Assembly: GCA_947630015.1 (NCBI GenBank)
Contig: CANRFY010000002.1
Span: 1 to 54,709 of the forward strand
Origin: an uncultured Clostridia bacterium
GTDB taxonomy: Bacteria; Bacillota; Clostridia; Oscillospirales; CAG-272
Direction: 5' to 3'
Length of the DNA: 54,709 bases
Positions 31,083 to 38,839 of the stretch are shown here, piece after piece (position 1 is the first letter of the stretch; every line of letters begins with the position of its first letter). Under the pieces are notes generated by a model. It saw nothing but the letters and a program-made list of their open reading frames with translations, ran no database searches and had not been told where the DNA came from. A program made the translations under genes and the position numbers.

Positions 31083-31526
31083 TCAGCGTGCGTTTTGTTT
31101 TTCCGCGTTCGGGAGGATGATGTCGCGTATCTCCTCCGATATATCTATGAACATTGTAAGCTTTTCCATTCCTACCCCGTCGATGACCTCGCCGACAAGC
31201 TCGCGAACGCTGCCGTCAAGCTCGCGCACGCGTCTTTTGCCCGCGTCGGATATCCTGATGCGGGTGCGTCTCGCATCCTCGGGATCGGCGCCCTTTTCGA
31301 TAAGTCCGCGCGCCTCCGTTTTACGGAGCAGCACCGCGACGCGCGCGGTGCTTACATCCATGCGTTCCGCGATCGCGCCCGGCGAAAGCTCGCCGTTTTC
31401 GGTGCAGAGCAGGCGGAGCATCAGATCGATCCCGACGTTTGTCTCGTCGACCTTTTTCAAAAATATGTCGGGGCGGCATTCGCCGAATCTTTTTATGACG
31501 GCTTCGACGTCTTCTTCCTTCGCCAT
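31083..31526 (-). CDS. MarR-family regulator
   Basis: This 147-residue winged-helix protein has residues 30-110 in the MarR fold: LMLRLLCTENGELSPGAIAERMDVSTARVAVLLRKTEARGLI, then the wing DPEDARRTRIRISDAG. Flanking helices at both ends serve dimerisation. It is the first gene of the operon with the activase fusion and probably represses its own promoter: an inverted repeat TGACAT-N7-ATGTCA spans the -35/spacer region. The ligand is unknown. Confidence 0.88.
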   Translation of the reverse strand: MAKEEDVEAVIKRFGECRPDIFLKKVDETNVGIDLMLRLLCTENGELSPGAIAERMDVSTARVAVLLRKTEARGLIEKGADPEDARRTRIRISDAGKRRVRELDGSVRELVGEVIDGVGMEKLTMFIDISEEIRDIILPNAEKQNAR

Positions 31527-31612
31527 GCTTTACCGTGCCTTTCTGTATCCGCCGCAGGATGCGGGATCATACGCGTCAAAATCGCACCAATATCGATTTG
31601 CGCGCATTTTAG

Positions 31613-31625
31613 CTAACGAGGTTAG
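31613..31625. promoter_or_regulatory. Second candidate MarR operator
   Basis: CTAAC-GAG-GTTAG inverted repeat just downstream of the minus -10 box, where a bound dimer would block initiation. Confidence 0.45.
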
Positions 31626-31654
31626 ATTATATCATGACATACGACAAATGTCAA
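31626..31654 (-). promoter_or_regulatory. MarR-activase promoter
   Basis: On the minus strand: TTGACA (31649-31654), 17-bp spacer, TATAAT (31626-31631). Confidence 0.87.
31635..31653. promoter_or_regulatory. Candidate MarR operator in the promoter spacer
   Basis: TGACAT-ACGACAA-ATGTCA is a perfect 6-bp-arm inverted repeat covering the -35 box and spacer. Parts of it are repeated at 31760 and 31880 in the adjoining tandem array. Confidence 0.55.
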
Positions 31655-31960
31655 GAGGTTTCGACAATGCTATGCGAGTGGGCGATGCGTTTCTTTTCTT
31701 GAGGGTGCGCGAGGGAGGTTCTTTTCTTTAGAAAAGAAGCTCACCTCGCAAAGGATTGCATACGACAATTGTCAAGAGGTTTCGACAAGGCCGTGCAAGC
31801 GAGCGATGCGTTTCTTTTCTTGAGGGTGCGCGAGGGAGGTTCTTTTCTTTGGAAAAGAAGCTCACCTCGCAAAGGATTGCATACGACAAATGTAAGAGGG
31901 CGACAAGGCTGTGCGAGCGTGCGGCGCGTTTCCTTTCCAAGAAAGGAATAATATAATGAA
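31638..31960. repeat. Tandem repeat, about 120 bp x 3, with promoter fragments
   Basis: Units start at 31638, 31760 and 31880 with CATACGACAAATGTCAAGAG or a near copy; the third unit is truncated. Each of the first two carries GCGATGCGTTTCTTTTCTTG, AGGGTGCGCGAGGGAGG and a hairpin TTCTTTTCTTT..AAAAGAAG. The first unit begins inside the MarR promoter. Single related pieces occur, inverted, at 32395-32470 and 53650-53720. Confidence 0.85.
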
Positions 31961-32479
31961 AGAAATAATTTCATCTCATCAATCGCTGTGGTATGACTAA
32001 GGTAAAACCTTTGGGAATCTATCCATTCTATTCGCAAACTTTTTCAAAGCTTTAAATTTGTTAAGGACCTCTTTTTGCGCAGAGAGCGGATTTGGGATAA
32101 GAATATTTCTTAAAAGCTTGTATTGGAATGAGGAGCTATTCTTGCAAAGATGCGGTTTGGGATGAGGACCCTTTATTCAAAAGAAAGGGTCCTCCCCCGA
32201 ACCCCCTCTCCAAAAGAACAACGCGCGTTTGCTGTGTGCGAACAGCTCATCGCGGGGAGTTTGCTTCGATCAACGTGCGTCAATCTTCGTGCCATAGATT
32301 TTCAAGCGCCACCTTTTTTACGAGGTGAGCTTCTATTGAATGAGATTTATATATTGAAAATATGAGAGCAGTTTTGAAATGAAAAGAACCGTTAATTTTG
32401 AGGTGAGCTTCTTTTCTTAAAAAGAAAAGAACCTCCCTCAAACACCCTCAAGAAAAGAAACACGTTGCCCGTTTGCGTA
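31961..32479. repeat. Mosaic repeat stretch, no gene
   Basis: Contains two GGGATGAGGA-type units (32122-32175), a hairpin at 32165-32193 (AGGACCCTTT / AAAGGGTCCT), CCCCCTCTCCAAAAGAACAA and TGCGAACAGCTCATCGCGGGG as at 40340-40400. An inverted copy of the 31638 hairpin follows at 32398-32470. No reading frame here has coding features. Confidence 0.65.
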
Positions 32480-32994
32480 GCGAAAGATTTACAATTGATT
32501 GTTGTCAGTTTCCTTGGCAAGAGTTGTACAATCGCTGGTTGCCTTGTTCCACCTACGCCAGCCAAAGCAATACTGTTGTTTCCCTTTGTGAATCCAATTT
32601 GTTCGCACCACGCGAGGATGATCTGGCTATCCAAGCAGTCGATCAACCACGACATTTACGCCTTCATCTCAACCCGTTCGCGGAGTTGCCCTATCGCTTT
32701 TGCCAACACAACCCCGCGATCGCACTGACATAACACCTCATGGATGCACAAAACTGCGCGCCAACCGGTGCGAACCGTCGCGTATCTCTTTGTGAATCGG
32801 AGCTGTTCGCACGACACGAGCGAAAACTGACGCTGACAGGAATCGATTAACCAAGACAGAAGAAACTCGCTCTCGACCCGCCGCGCGGAGGCACGGATGC
32901 GTTTGTCGAAACAATATCGCGGTCTACGCCCCAACGGATTCTTTCCGCCGACTGGAGCCGAATTGACGCCACCGGCACGCCGTTTTCTGGGATT
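32480..32994 (-). repeat. Dispersed repeat module B, copy 2
   Basis: This is the longest uninterrupted copy of the module. On the minus strand the frame is open from the palindrome at 33021 down to 32656 and contains SWLIDSCQRQFSLVSCEQLR and TVRTGWRAVLC. A second, diverged half follows (SWLIDCLDSQIILAWCEQIG), so the module is itself two tandem units of roughly 200 nt. Copy 4 shares this second half; copies 1 and 3 have a different one. No ribosome site or family match is visible. Confidence 0.8.
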
Positions 32995-33034
32995 GTTAAG
33001 GGTCTCTTTGCCGGCCAGCAAAGAGACCCTTAAC
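32995..33034. repeat. 40-bp palindrome, one mismatch
   Basis: Same palindrome as at 7521-7560 except for one central base (CCGGCCAGC). It is followed by TTAACTTTGCAAAAGTTATA. Confidence 0.88.
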
Positions 33035-33267
33035 TATTTTTTAACTTTGCAAAAGTTATAGCTGAGAAATCGCGAGAATCGCAAAAGAGAAGATTTGCTT
33101 AAACCTTTTCAAAGGTTTAGATTAGAAATGGCGAGTATCGCGAAAGAGAAACTTTGACTCAAACCTTCAAAGGCTTAGGTGAGGCACGGCGCATCCCGCC
33201 AAGGAATCGCCTAAACCCATTTCAAACTCTTCTCAAGTCCCCTCGCCTCTATGGCAACGCAGCCCGC
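33035..33267. other. AT-rich repeat debris before mtaB end
   Basis: Contains repeated AAGCAAAA / GCGAGAATCGCAAAAGA and AACCTTTTCAAAGGTTTAG motifs like those at 54265-54400 and 46715-46770. No gene is seen. Confidence 0.5.
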
Positions 33268-34608
33268 TCACATCACCTCGCCGTAGAGCGCGGGGCCGGC
33301 GGCGCGCAGGATGCGCACCTTCCTGATCTCGCCGGGGGCGACGCCCGATTTCGGCGTATACACCTCGATAAAATTCGCAGTGCGGCCCGCGTGCATCCCG
33401 CGCTCGTCGGATTCAAACAGCACATCCGCCGCAGGGGTGCGCGCAGCGTAAGCTTCGACAAGCTCGCGCGCGATATCGTCGCCGAGCGCGATCAGCCGCG
33501 CGGAACGCGCGCGCTTGATCTCGGGCGCGATCTGATCCGGCATCGATTCGGCCGCCGTGCCGCGTCGCGGCGAAAACGGGAAAACGTGCATATGGAGAAA
33601 CCGCGCGCGCCGCGCAAATTCGAGCGTCTCTTCAAAATCCTCGTCCGTTTCGCCAGGGAAACCGACGATAATATCGGTCGTGAACATCACGTCGGGAATG
33701 GCGGCGCGGAGCGCCGATATCCGCGCCATCGCGGACTCTGCCGTGTATTTGCGCCGCATTGAAGCAAGTGTGCGCGAGCATCCGCTCTGGAGCGAAAGAT
33801 GATAATGCGGCACGAGCGCGGGCAGACTCGCCGCCGCGCGGATGAATTCGTCCGTGATGACGGTCGGCTCGAGCGAGCTGAGACGGATGCGCTCGACGCC
33901 GTCTGTTTCGGATGCCGCGCGCAGCAGCGAGATCAGCGATTCGCCCGTATCGCGGCCGAACGAGGCCGTCTCGATGCCCGTCAGCACGATCTCGCGGCAT
34001 CCGGACGCGGCCAGCGCCGCGACCTCGCGCATTATATCCGAAATTGCGCGCGAACGCACGTGTCCGCGCATCGAGGGGATCAGGCAATAGGCGCATTTTC
34101 CGTCGCAGCCGTCGCAGATTTTGACATATGCGCGCGTGCGCGGCGCCGACGAAATCGACATCGGCTCGATGACGTCGACGGAATCGATGTCGCCTCTTTG
34201 GGCAAGGATGCGCTGCGCGCCGCCCGCGCCGTGGAAATACGCGTCCGCCGCCGCCTCTGCGGCGCGCAGCTTATCGCGGTTGCCGATCACAACGGAGACG
34301 CCCTCGATGGAGGCGGCCGCCTCCGGCGACGACTGCGAATAGCAGCCGCAGACGACGATGGGAGCGGACGGATTCGCCCTGTGGGCGCGCCTTATGATCT
34401 GACGGCTCTTTCGCGCCGCCTCCGCAGTCACGGCGCACGTATTTATGACATAGAGATCGGCGGCGGGGCCGCCGCTGTCCGTTTCGGCGGCGACTCCGGC
34501 GTCAAAACCGAGCGAGCAAAGGCGCTCGGCGATCGCCTCGCTTTCGTATTGATTCACCTTGCAGCCGAGCGTGACGACGCGCGCGCGCGGCAGCTTCTGT
34601 TCCGGCAT
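33268..34608 (-). CDS. mtaB: tRNA t6A methylthiotransferase MtaB
   Basis: This 446-residue radical-SAM methylthiotransferase converts t6A37 to ms2t6A in tRNAs reading ANN codons. The N-terminal UPF0004 domain holds the three auxiliary-cluster cysteines (TLGCKVNQYESE, INTCAVTAEA, VVCGCYSQ). The radical-SAM cluster motif is CDGKCAYCLIPS near residue 150, and a C-terminal TRAM-like tail follows near 380-446. The start MPEQKLPRARVVTLGCKVNQ fits MtaB better than MiaB or RimO, which have other length and motif patterns. It is a single gene, divergent from the YpeB-like gene. Confidence 0.93.
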   Translation of the reverse strand: MPEQKLPRARVVTLGCKVNQYESEAIAERLCSLGFDAGVAAETDSGGPAADLYVINTCAVTAEAARKSRQIIRRAHRANPSAPIVVCGCYSQSSPEAAASIEGVSVVIGNRDKLRAAEAAADAYFHGAGGAQRILAQRGDIDSVDVIEPMSISSAPRTRAYVKICDGCDGKCAYCLIPSMRGHVRSRAISDIMREVAALAASGCREIVLTGIETASFGRDTGESLISLLRAASETDGVERIRLSSLEPTVITDEFIRAAASLPALVPHYHLSLQSGCSRTLASMRRKYTAESAMARISALRAAIPDVMFTTDIIVGFPGETDEDFEETLEFARRARFLHMHVFPFSPRRGTAAESMPDQIAPEIKRARSARLIALGDDIARELVEAYAARTPAADVLFESDERGMHAGRTANFIEVYTPKSGVAPGEIRKVRILRAAGPALYGEVM

Positions 34609-34650
34609 ATGGATCGGCCCCGACCTTTCGAGTTTGATTTTCGCGACTAT

Positions 34651-34679
34651 ATTTTAACACAGCGCGCCTCGCTTGTAAA
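34651..34679 (-). promoter_or_regulatory. Promoter of mtaB
   Basis: On the minus strand: TTTACA (34674-34679), 17-bp spacer, TAAAAT (34651-34656). Confidence 0.7.
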
Positions 34680-34770
34680 TACGCGTTTTGACGGGCGCGC
34701 GCGCCATTATTTATCCGGCGAGGCATAAATTTCACCGTTTGCGGGCGCGCGTTTGTGACAAAATAAACGC

Positions 34771-35868
34771 ATGGAACGAAATGATCGGAAAATAAATCGA
34801 AAATACGGAAAAAGCCCGCTGCTCGGCGCGGCGCTCGCGCTGTCGCTGACGCTGAACCTCGCGACGGGCGCGTGCGCGTATGCGGTCGGCGCATATGCGG
34901 ACGGGGAACGGGAGAAATACGAGCGCATCTGCGGCAAATGCGCGTATGATGCGTACTGCGGGATGTGCGAGAGCATAAGAGCGGGAGACTCGCAATCTGC
35001 GGCGGAGGCGCTGTCGCGGTGCGAGCTGTTCTCGGGGGCGGGCGAGACGCCGGCGCTCAGAGCGGCGATCATGGCGGACGACGGCGGGGAGCGGCTCGAA
35101 TTCATGACGCCGATCGAGGATGACGGCGATACGAGAGCCGCCGTCAGGGACGCGCTGCTCTCGGCGGAGGAAAAAGCGCGGTTGCGCGGATTTGACGCGG
35201 CGTCGGCGCGCGGATACGCGGACGGGAGCGGATGGGAGACGCTGAAGCGCGCGATCCCGTCGGAGATGAGCGAATGCAGACGCGTGGCGCGCGAGAGCAT
35301 CGGCGGCGGGGTGACGCTCGAGGCGGCGGAAAACAACGGTTTTCCGCCCGTGTACACGTTCTTTTGCACCAACGCCGCGGCTGATGTGACGCGCGCGGGC
35401 GCGCGGCTTTTGCGTATGTACGTACACAGGCGCGGATGCGCCGAGATGCGCGACGGCGAGACGTGCCGCGCCTCGGCGCTCGAATTCGCCGCCGATCACG
35501 GCTTGGGCGGCGCGGTGATCGTATCGGAAACGGCGGCGGATGACGCGATCACGTATTCGATGAGGGGGACGGTGACTGCGTTCGGCGAGCGCATCGTCTG
35601 CGACGGGGAATGCATAAAGATCACGGTGCAAAGGGCGGGCGCGTTCGTGTCCGAGTTCGACGCGACGGAATATTACAGATGCAGACCGCTCGAATACAGC
35701 CTGCCGAAGAGGATCAAATCGCGCGAATACGCGGCGGAGGCGCTCGGCGAGGACGGCGGCGCGCTCGAGCTTGCATATGCGGACGGGAGGCTGTTTTGGC
35801 GCAAAAGTGGAGCGAAAACACCGGAACTTGACGCTGAAAACGGCGAAATAAGGGTTCAAAATCCGTGA
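34771..35868 (+). CDS. YpeB-like germination protein
   Basis: This 365-residue protein has one N-terminal membrane helix (about 15-40) and the rest outside the membrane. Residues about 195-310 contain two diverged PepSY-like units with the YpeB pattern: FFCTNAAADVTRAGARLLRM, EFAADHGLGGAVIVSE, and ITVQRAGAFVSEFDATEYYR. In Bacillus, YpeB is needed to localise and protect the cortex-lytic enzyme SleB in spores. A SleB-type hydrolase lies 3 kb downstream on the same strand, supporting the call. Similarity is weak and the protein is shorter than the roughly 450 residues of Bacillus YpeB. No good ribosome site precedes the ATG, so the start is uncertain. Confidence 0.65.
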   Translation: MERNDRKINRKYGKSPLLGAALALSLTLNLATGACAYAVGAYADGEREKYERICGKCAYDAYCGMCESIRAGDSQSAAEALSRCELFSGAGETPALRAAIMADDGGERLEFMTPIEDDGDTRAAVRDALLSAEEKARLRGFDAASARGYADGSGWETLKRAIPSEMSECRRVARESIGGGVTLEAAENNGFPPVYTFFCTNAAADVTRAGARLLRMYVHRRGCAEMRDGETCRASALEFAADHGLGGAVIVSETAADDAITYSMRGTVTAFGERIVCDGECIKITVQRAGAFVSEFDATEYYRCRPLEYSLPKRIKSREYAAEALGEDGGALELAYADGRLFWRKSGAKTPELDAENGEIRVQNP

Positions 35869-35884
35869 ACATACGCAAAACCGC

Positions 35885-35913
35885 TTGCATTTGACGGCTC
35901 ATAGTGATATAAT
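35885..35913 (+). promoter_or_regulatory. Promoter of metG-tatD
   Basis: TTGCAT (35885-35890), 17-bp spacer, TATAAT (35908-35913). There is no room for a T-box leader before metG. Confidence 0.75.
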
Positions 35914-35964
35914 CCGTTCTGTATAAGGGGACGCGCTGCGCTCTTTGCCGGAGGTTTCATCATC

Positions 35965-37950
35965 GTGAGAGATCATTACGAGGACTACAAAAACAAGAAA
36001 TTTTATATAACGACCGCGATCGCGTATGCGTCGGGAAAGCCGCATTTCGGCAACACTTACGAGGTCATTATGACGGACGCGATAGCGAGATTCCGCCGCC
36101 AGCTCGGACAGAATGTGTATTTCTGCACAGGCACCGATGAGCATGGCGAAAAGATCGAAACTCTCGCGGCAAAACAGGGCAGGTCGCCGAAGCAATTGGT
36201 CGACGAGGTGTCAGGCACCGTTCGGTCCCTGTGGGATCGGATGAACGCAAGCTACGACTGGTTCATCCGCACGACGGACGATTACCATGAAGCGGCGGTC
36301 GCGAAGATATTCAAGGAGATGTACGACCGCGGCGACATCTACAAAGGACAGTACGAGGGCTGGTACTGTGTGCCGTGCGAGAGCTTTCTGACCGATACGC
36401 AGGCGGAGGGCGGCGTCTGCCCCGACTGCGGACGTCCCGTCGAGCGCAAGGTCGAGGAGGCGTACTATTTCCGCATGAGCAAGTACGCGCCCGCGCTCAT
36501 CAAATATATTGAAGATCATCCCGATTTCATCGAGCCGGAATCGAGGCGCAAGGAAATGCTCAACAATTTCCTCTACGCGGGGCTTCAGGACCTCTGCGTG
36601 TCGCGCTCGTCGTTCAAATGGGGCATCCCCGTCAGCTTTGACGACAAGCACGTCATCTATGTATGGCTCGACGCGCTGTCAAACTATATAACGGCGCTCG
36701 GCTACGATCCCGAAAACGGGGATTCCCAGCCCGAAAAATTCAACAAATACTGGCCCGCCGACGTCCATATCATCGGCAAGGACATTGCGCGGTTCCACAC
36801 CATATACTGGCCGATATTCTTAATGTCGCAGGGACTTCCGCTGCCGAAGAAGGTGTTCTGCCATCCGTGGTTCAACTTCGGCTCGGACAAGATGTCGAAA
36901 TCGAAGGGCAACATCATCTACGCCGACGATATGGCCGACAGGATCGGCGTCGACGGGGTGAGATATTACGCGCTGTCCGAGATGCCGTATGCGCAGGACG
37001 GAAGCATCACATGGGAGTCCGTCGTCGCGCGCTACAACGCCGATCTTGCCAACAATCTCGGCAATCTCGTTTCGCGCACTGTCTCGATGGCGAAGAAATA
37101 CTTCGACGGCAAGATCCCCGCGCCGGACGCGGAAACGGAGCTTGACCGCGATCTGAAAGCTTCGTTTGCATCCGCCGTCGACGGCGTATACGACAATATG
37201 CTCACATATCACATCGCGGACGCGCTCGAATGCGTGTTCACCGCGCTGCGCCGCGCGAACAAATACATCGACGAGACGACGCCGTGGACGCTTTACAAGG
37301 GCGGCGACGAGGATCATAAACGGCTCGGCGGCGTCATATATAATCTTCTTGAGGCGATCCGCATCGCGGCGGTGCTGCTCGTGCCGTTCATTCCCGCGTC
37401 TGCGGAAACGATACTCGACGCGATCGGGGCCGAGACGGCGGACGAACGCGATTATGATTCGATCGAGAAATTCGGCGCGCTCGCTGTCGGCGGCGAGGTG
37501 AGGGAAGTGCCGCCGCTGTTTGCGCGCATCGATGAAAAAGCGTTCCTTGACGGGATAGCGAAGGAGCGCGAGGCTGCCGCAAATGCAGAGAAATCGGCCG
37601 AAAAGGCGGCGGAGAAGCCCGAAGGCGTCGCGCAGATTTCGATCGACGATTTCATGGGCGTCGAGCTGCGCACGGCGCAGGTCGTCGCGTGCGAGCCTGT
37701 CAAGCGCGCGAAGAAGCTTTTATGCTTGCAGCTCGATCTCGGATACGAGAAGCGTCAGGTCGTCTCCGGCATCGCGAAATGGTATAAGCCCGAGGACCTT
37801 GTCGGCAGAAAGGTTATCGTCGTTGCGAATCTCGCGTCCGCGACCTTGTGCGGCGTCGAGAGCCGCGGCATGATACTCGCGTCCGGCGAGGACGAGGTGA
37901 GGGTCGTATTCCTCGCCGACGACACGCCGCTCGGCGAGCGCGTGAGATAA
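35965..37950 (+). CDS. metG: Methionyl-tRNA synthetase
   Basis: This 661-residue class I synthetase charges tRNA-Met with methionine. The HIGH-type motif appears as SGKPHFGNTYE near residue 20. A zinc knuckle with CVPC and CPDCG lies at about 130-155, and KMSKSKGN near 310 is the ATP-loop signature. Residues 555-661 form a C-terminal Trbp111-type tRNA-binding domain (MGVELRTAQVVACEPVKRAK), as in long bacterial MetG. GTG 35965 is the start: GGAGG lies 10 bases upstream and the encoded DYKNKKFYITTAIAYASG is the family N-terminus. tatD follows two bases after the stop, the common metG-tatD pairing in Bacillota. Confidence 0.97.
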   Translation: MRDHYEDYKNKKFYITTAIAYASGKPHFGNTYEVIMTDAIARFRRQLGQNVYFCTGTDEHGEKIETLAAKQGRSPKQLVDEVSGTVRSLWDRMNASYDWFIRTTDDYHEAAVAKIFKEMYDRGDIYKGQYEGWYCVPCESFLTDTQAEGGVCPDCGRPVERKVEEAYYFRMSKYAPALIKYIEDHPDFIEPESRRKEMLNNFLYAGLQDLCVSRSSFKWGIPVSFDDKHVIYVWLDALSNYITALGYDPENGDSQPEKFNKYWPADVHIIGKDIARFHTIYWPIFLMSQGLPLPKKVFCHPWFNFGSDKMSKSKGNIIYADDMADRIGVDGVRYYALSEMPYAQDGSITWESVVARYNADLANNLGNLVSRTVSMAKKYFDGKIPAPDAETELDRDLKASFASAVDGVYDNMLTYHIADALECVFTALRRANKYIDETTPWTLYKGGDEDHKRLGGVIYNLLEAIRIAAVLLVPFIPASAETILDAIGAETADERDYDSIEKFGALAVGGEVREVPPLFARIDEKAFLDGIAKEREAAANAEKSAEKAAEKPEGVAQISIDDFMGVELRTAQVVACEPVKRAKKLLCLQLDLGYEKRQVVSGIAKWYKPEDLVGRKVIVVANLASATLCGVESRGMILASGEDEVRVVFLADDTPLGERVR

Positions 37951-37952
37951 GA

Positions 37953-38750
37953 ATGCGTCTGTTTGACGCGCACGCGCACTACGACGACGGCAGATACGAG
38001 CGCGAATACGACGGCGGCGCGGAGGCGGCGCTTCGCGACGCGAGACGCGCGGGCGTCGAATACATCGTAAATTCCGGCGCGGATATCGAAACGTCGGAGG
38101 CGAGCATAGCGCTTGCGGCGTCGTCGGCAGGCAGGGACGATGTACCGCAGATATTCGCGTCCGTGGGGATACATCCGACGGAGTCGTACAAGTACGAGAG
38201 CATGAACGAGGTGCTTGACGCGGTGCGCGCGCTGGCGGCGCGCGAACGCGTCGCCGCGATCGGCGAGATCGGGCTTGATTATCACTATCCCGACACGAAC
38301 AAAACGGTGCAGCGCGAATATTTTTGGGCGCAGCTCGAGCTTGCGCGCGAACTCGGTATGCCGGTCGTGATCCACGACCGCGACGCGCACGGCGACGTGT
38401 ACGATATACTAAAAAATTTCCGCGGGCTTGACATAATGATGCACTGCTATTCGGGCAGCGCGGAGATGGCGAGGCAGTATGCGGCGTGGGGGATGCGGTT
38501 CTCGTTCGGCGGCGTTCTGACGTACAAAAACGCGCAGAAGACGCGCGAGTCGGCGCTTGCTGTACCGCGCGAATCGGTTCTGCTCGAAACGGACGCGCCG
38601 TATCTTGCGCCCGTCCCGAACAGGGGAAAGATCAACAGCTCCGCGTATATGACGTATACGGCGGCGGCGCTGGCGTCGCTCTGGGGAGTCGGCGCGGACG
38701 AGGCGGCTGATATCGCGCTTTGTAACGCGAGATCGTTTTACCGCATATGA
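37953..38750 (+). CDS. tatD: TatD-family metal-dependent hydrolase
   Basis: This 265-residue TIM-barrel hydrolase has LFDAHAHYDDGRY at the N-terminus (metal ligands HxH), AIGEIGLDYHY near 95 with the metal-binding Glu, VIHDRDAH near 135 and LLETDAPYLAPVP near 210. TatD proteins are Mg-dependent 3'-5' nucleases implicated in DNA repair and RNA quality control. I chose ATG 37953, two bases after metG, since the upstream in-frame extension lies inside metG and does not align with the family. Length fits (255-265). Confidence 0.94.
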   Translation: MRLFDAHAHYDDGRYEREYDGGAEAALRDARRAGVEYIVNSGADIETSEASIALAASSAGRDDVPQIFASVGIHPTESYKYESMNEVLDAVRALAARERVAAIGEIGLDYHYPDTNKTVQREYFWAQLELARELGMPVVIHDRDAHGDVYDILKNFRGLDIMMHCYSGSAEMARQYAAWGMRFSFGGVLTYKNAQKTRESALAVPRESVLLETDAPYLAPVPNRGKINSSAYMTYTAAALASLWGVGADEAADIALCNARSFYRI

Positions 38751-38839
38751 TATGTAACTGACGGATATTTTGCCGTCGCGGGAGAGATGTCGGGCGAACA
38801 GACGCTTTTCCCGTATCTTTAAAAAAGGAGGTGACCGTT

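Noticed and set aside
30127..31731. Long plus-strand frame (534 codons) across the activase start and the MarR gene
   Set aside because: It is a shadow of two supported minus-strand genes and their promoter, with no ribosome site or family features.
32656..33021. Open frame of 121 codons in module B copy 2 as a gene
   Set aside because: It starts inside a palindrome without a ribosome site, and sister copies have an in-frame stop. Treated as a repeat with a conserved frame instead.
35869..35964. T-box leader before metG
   Set aside because: The promoter -10 ends at 35913 and leaves about 45 bases, too short for a T-box.
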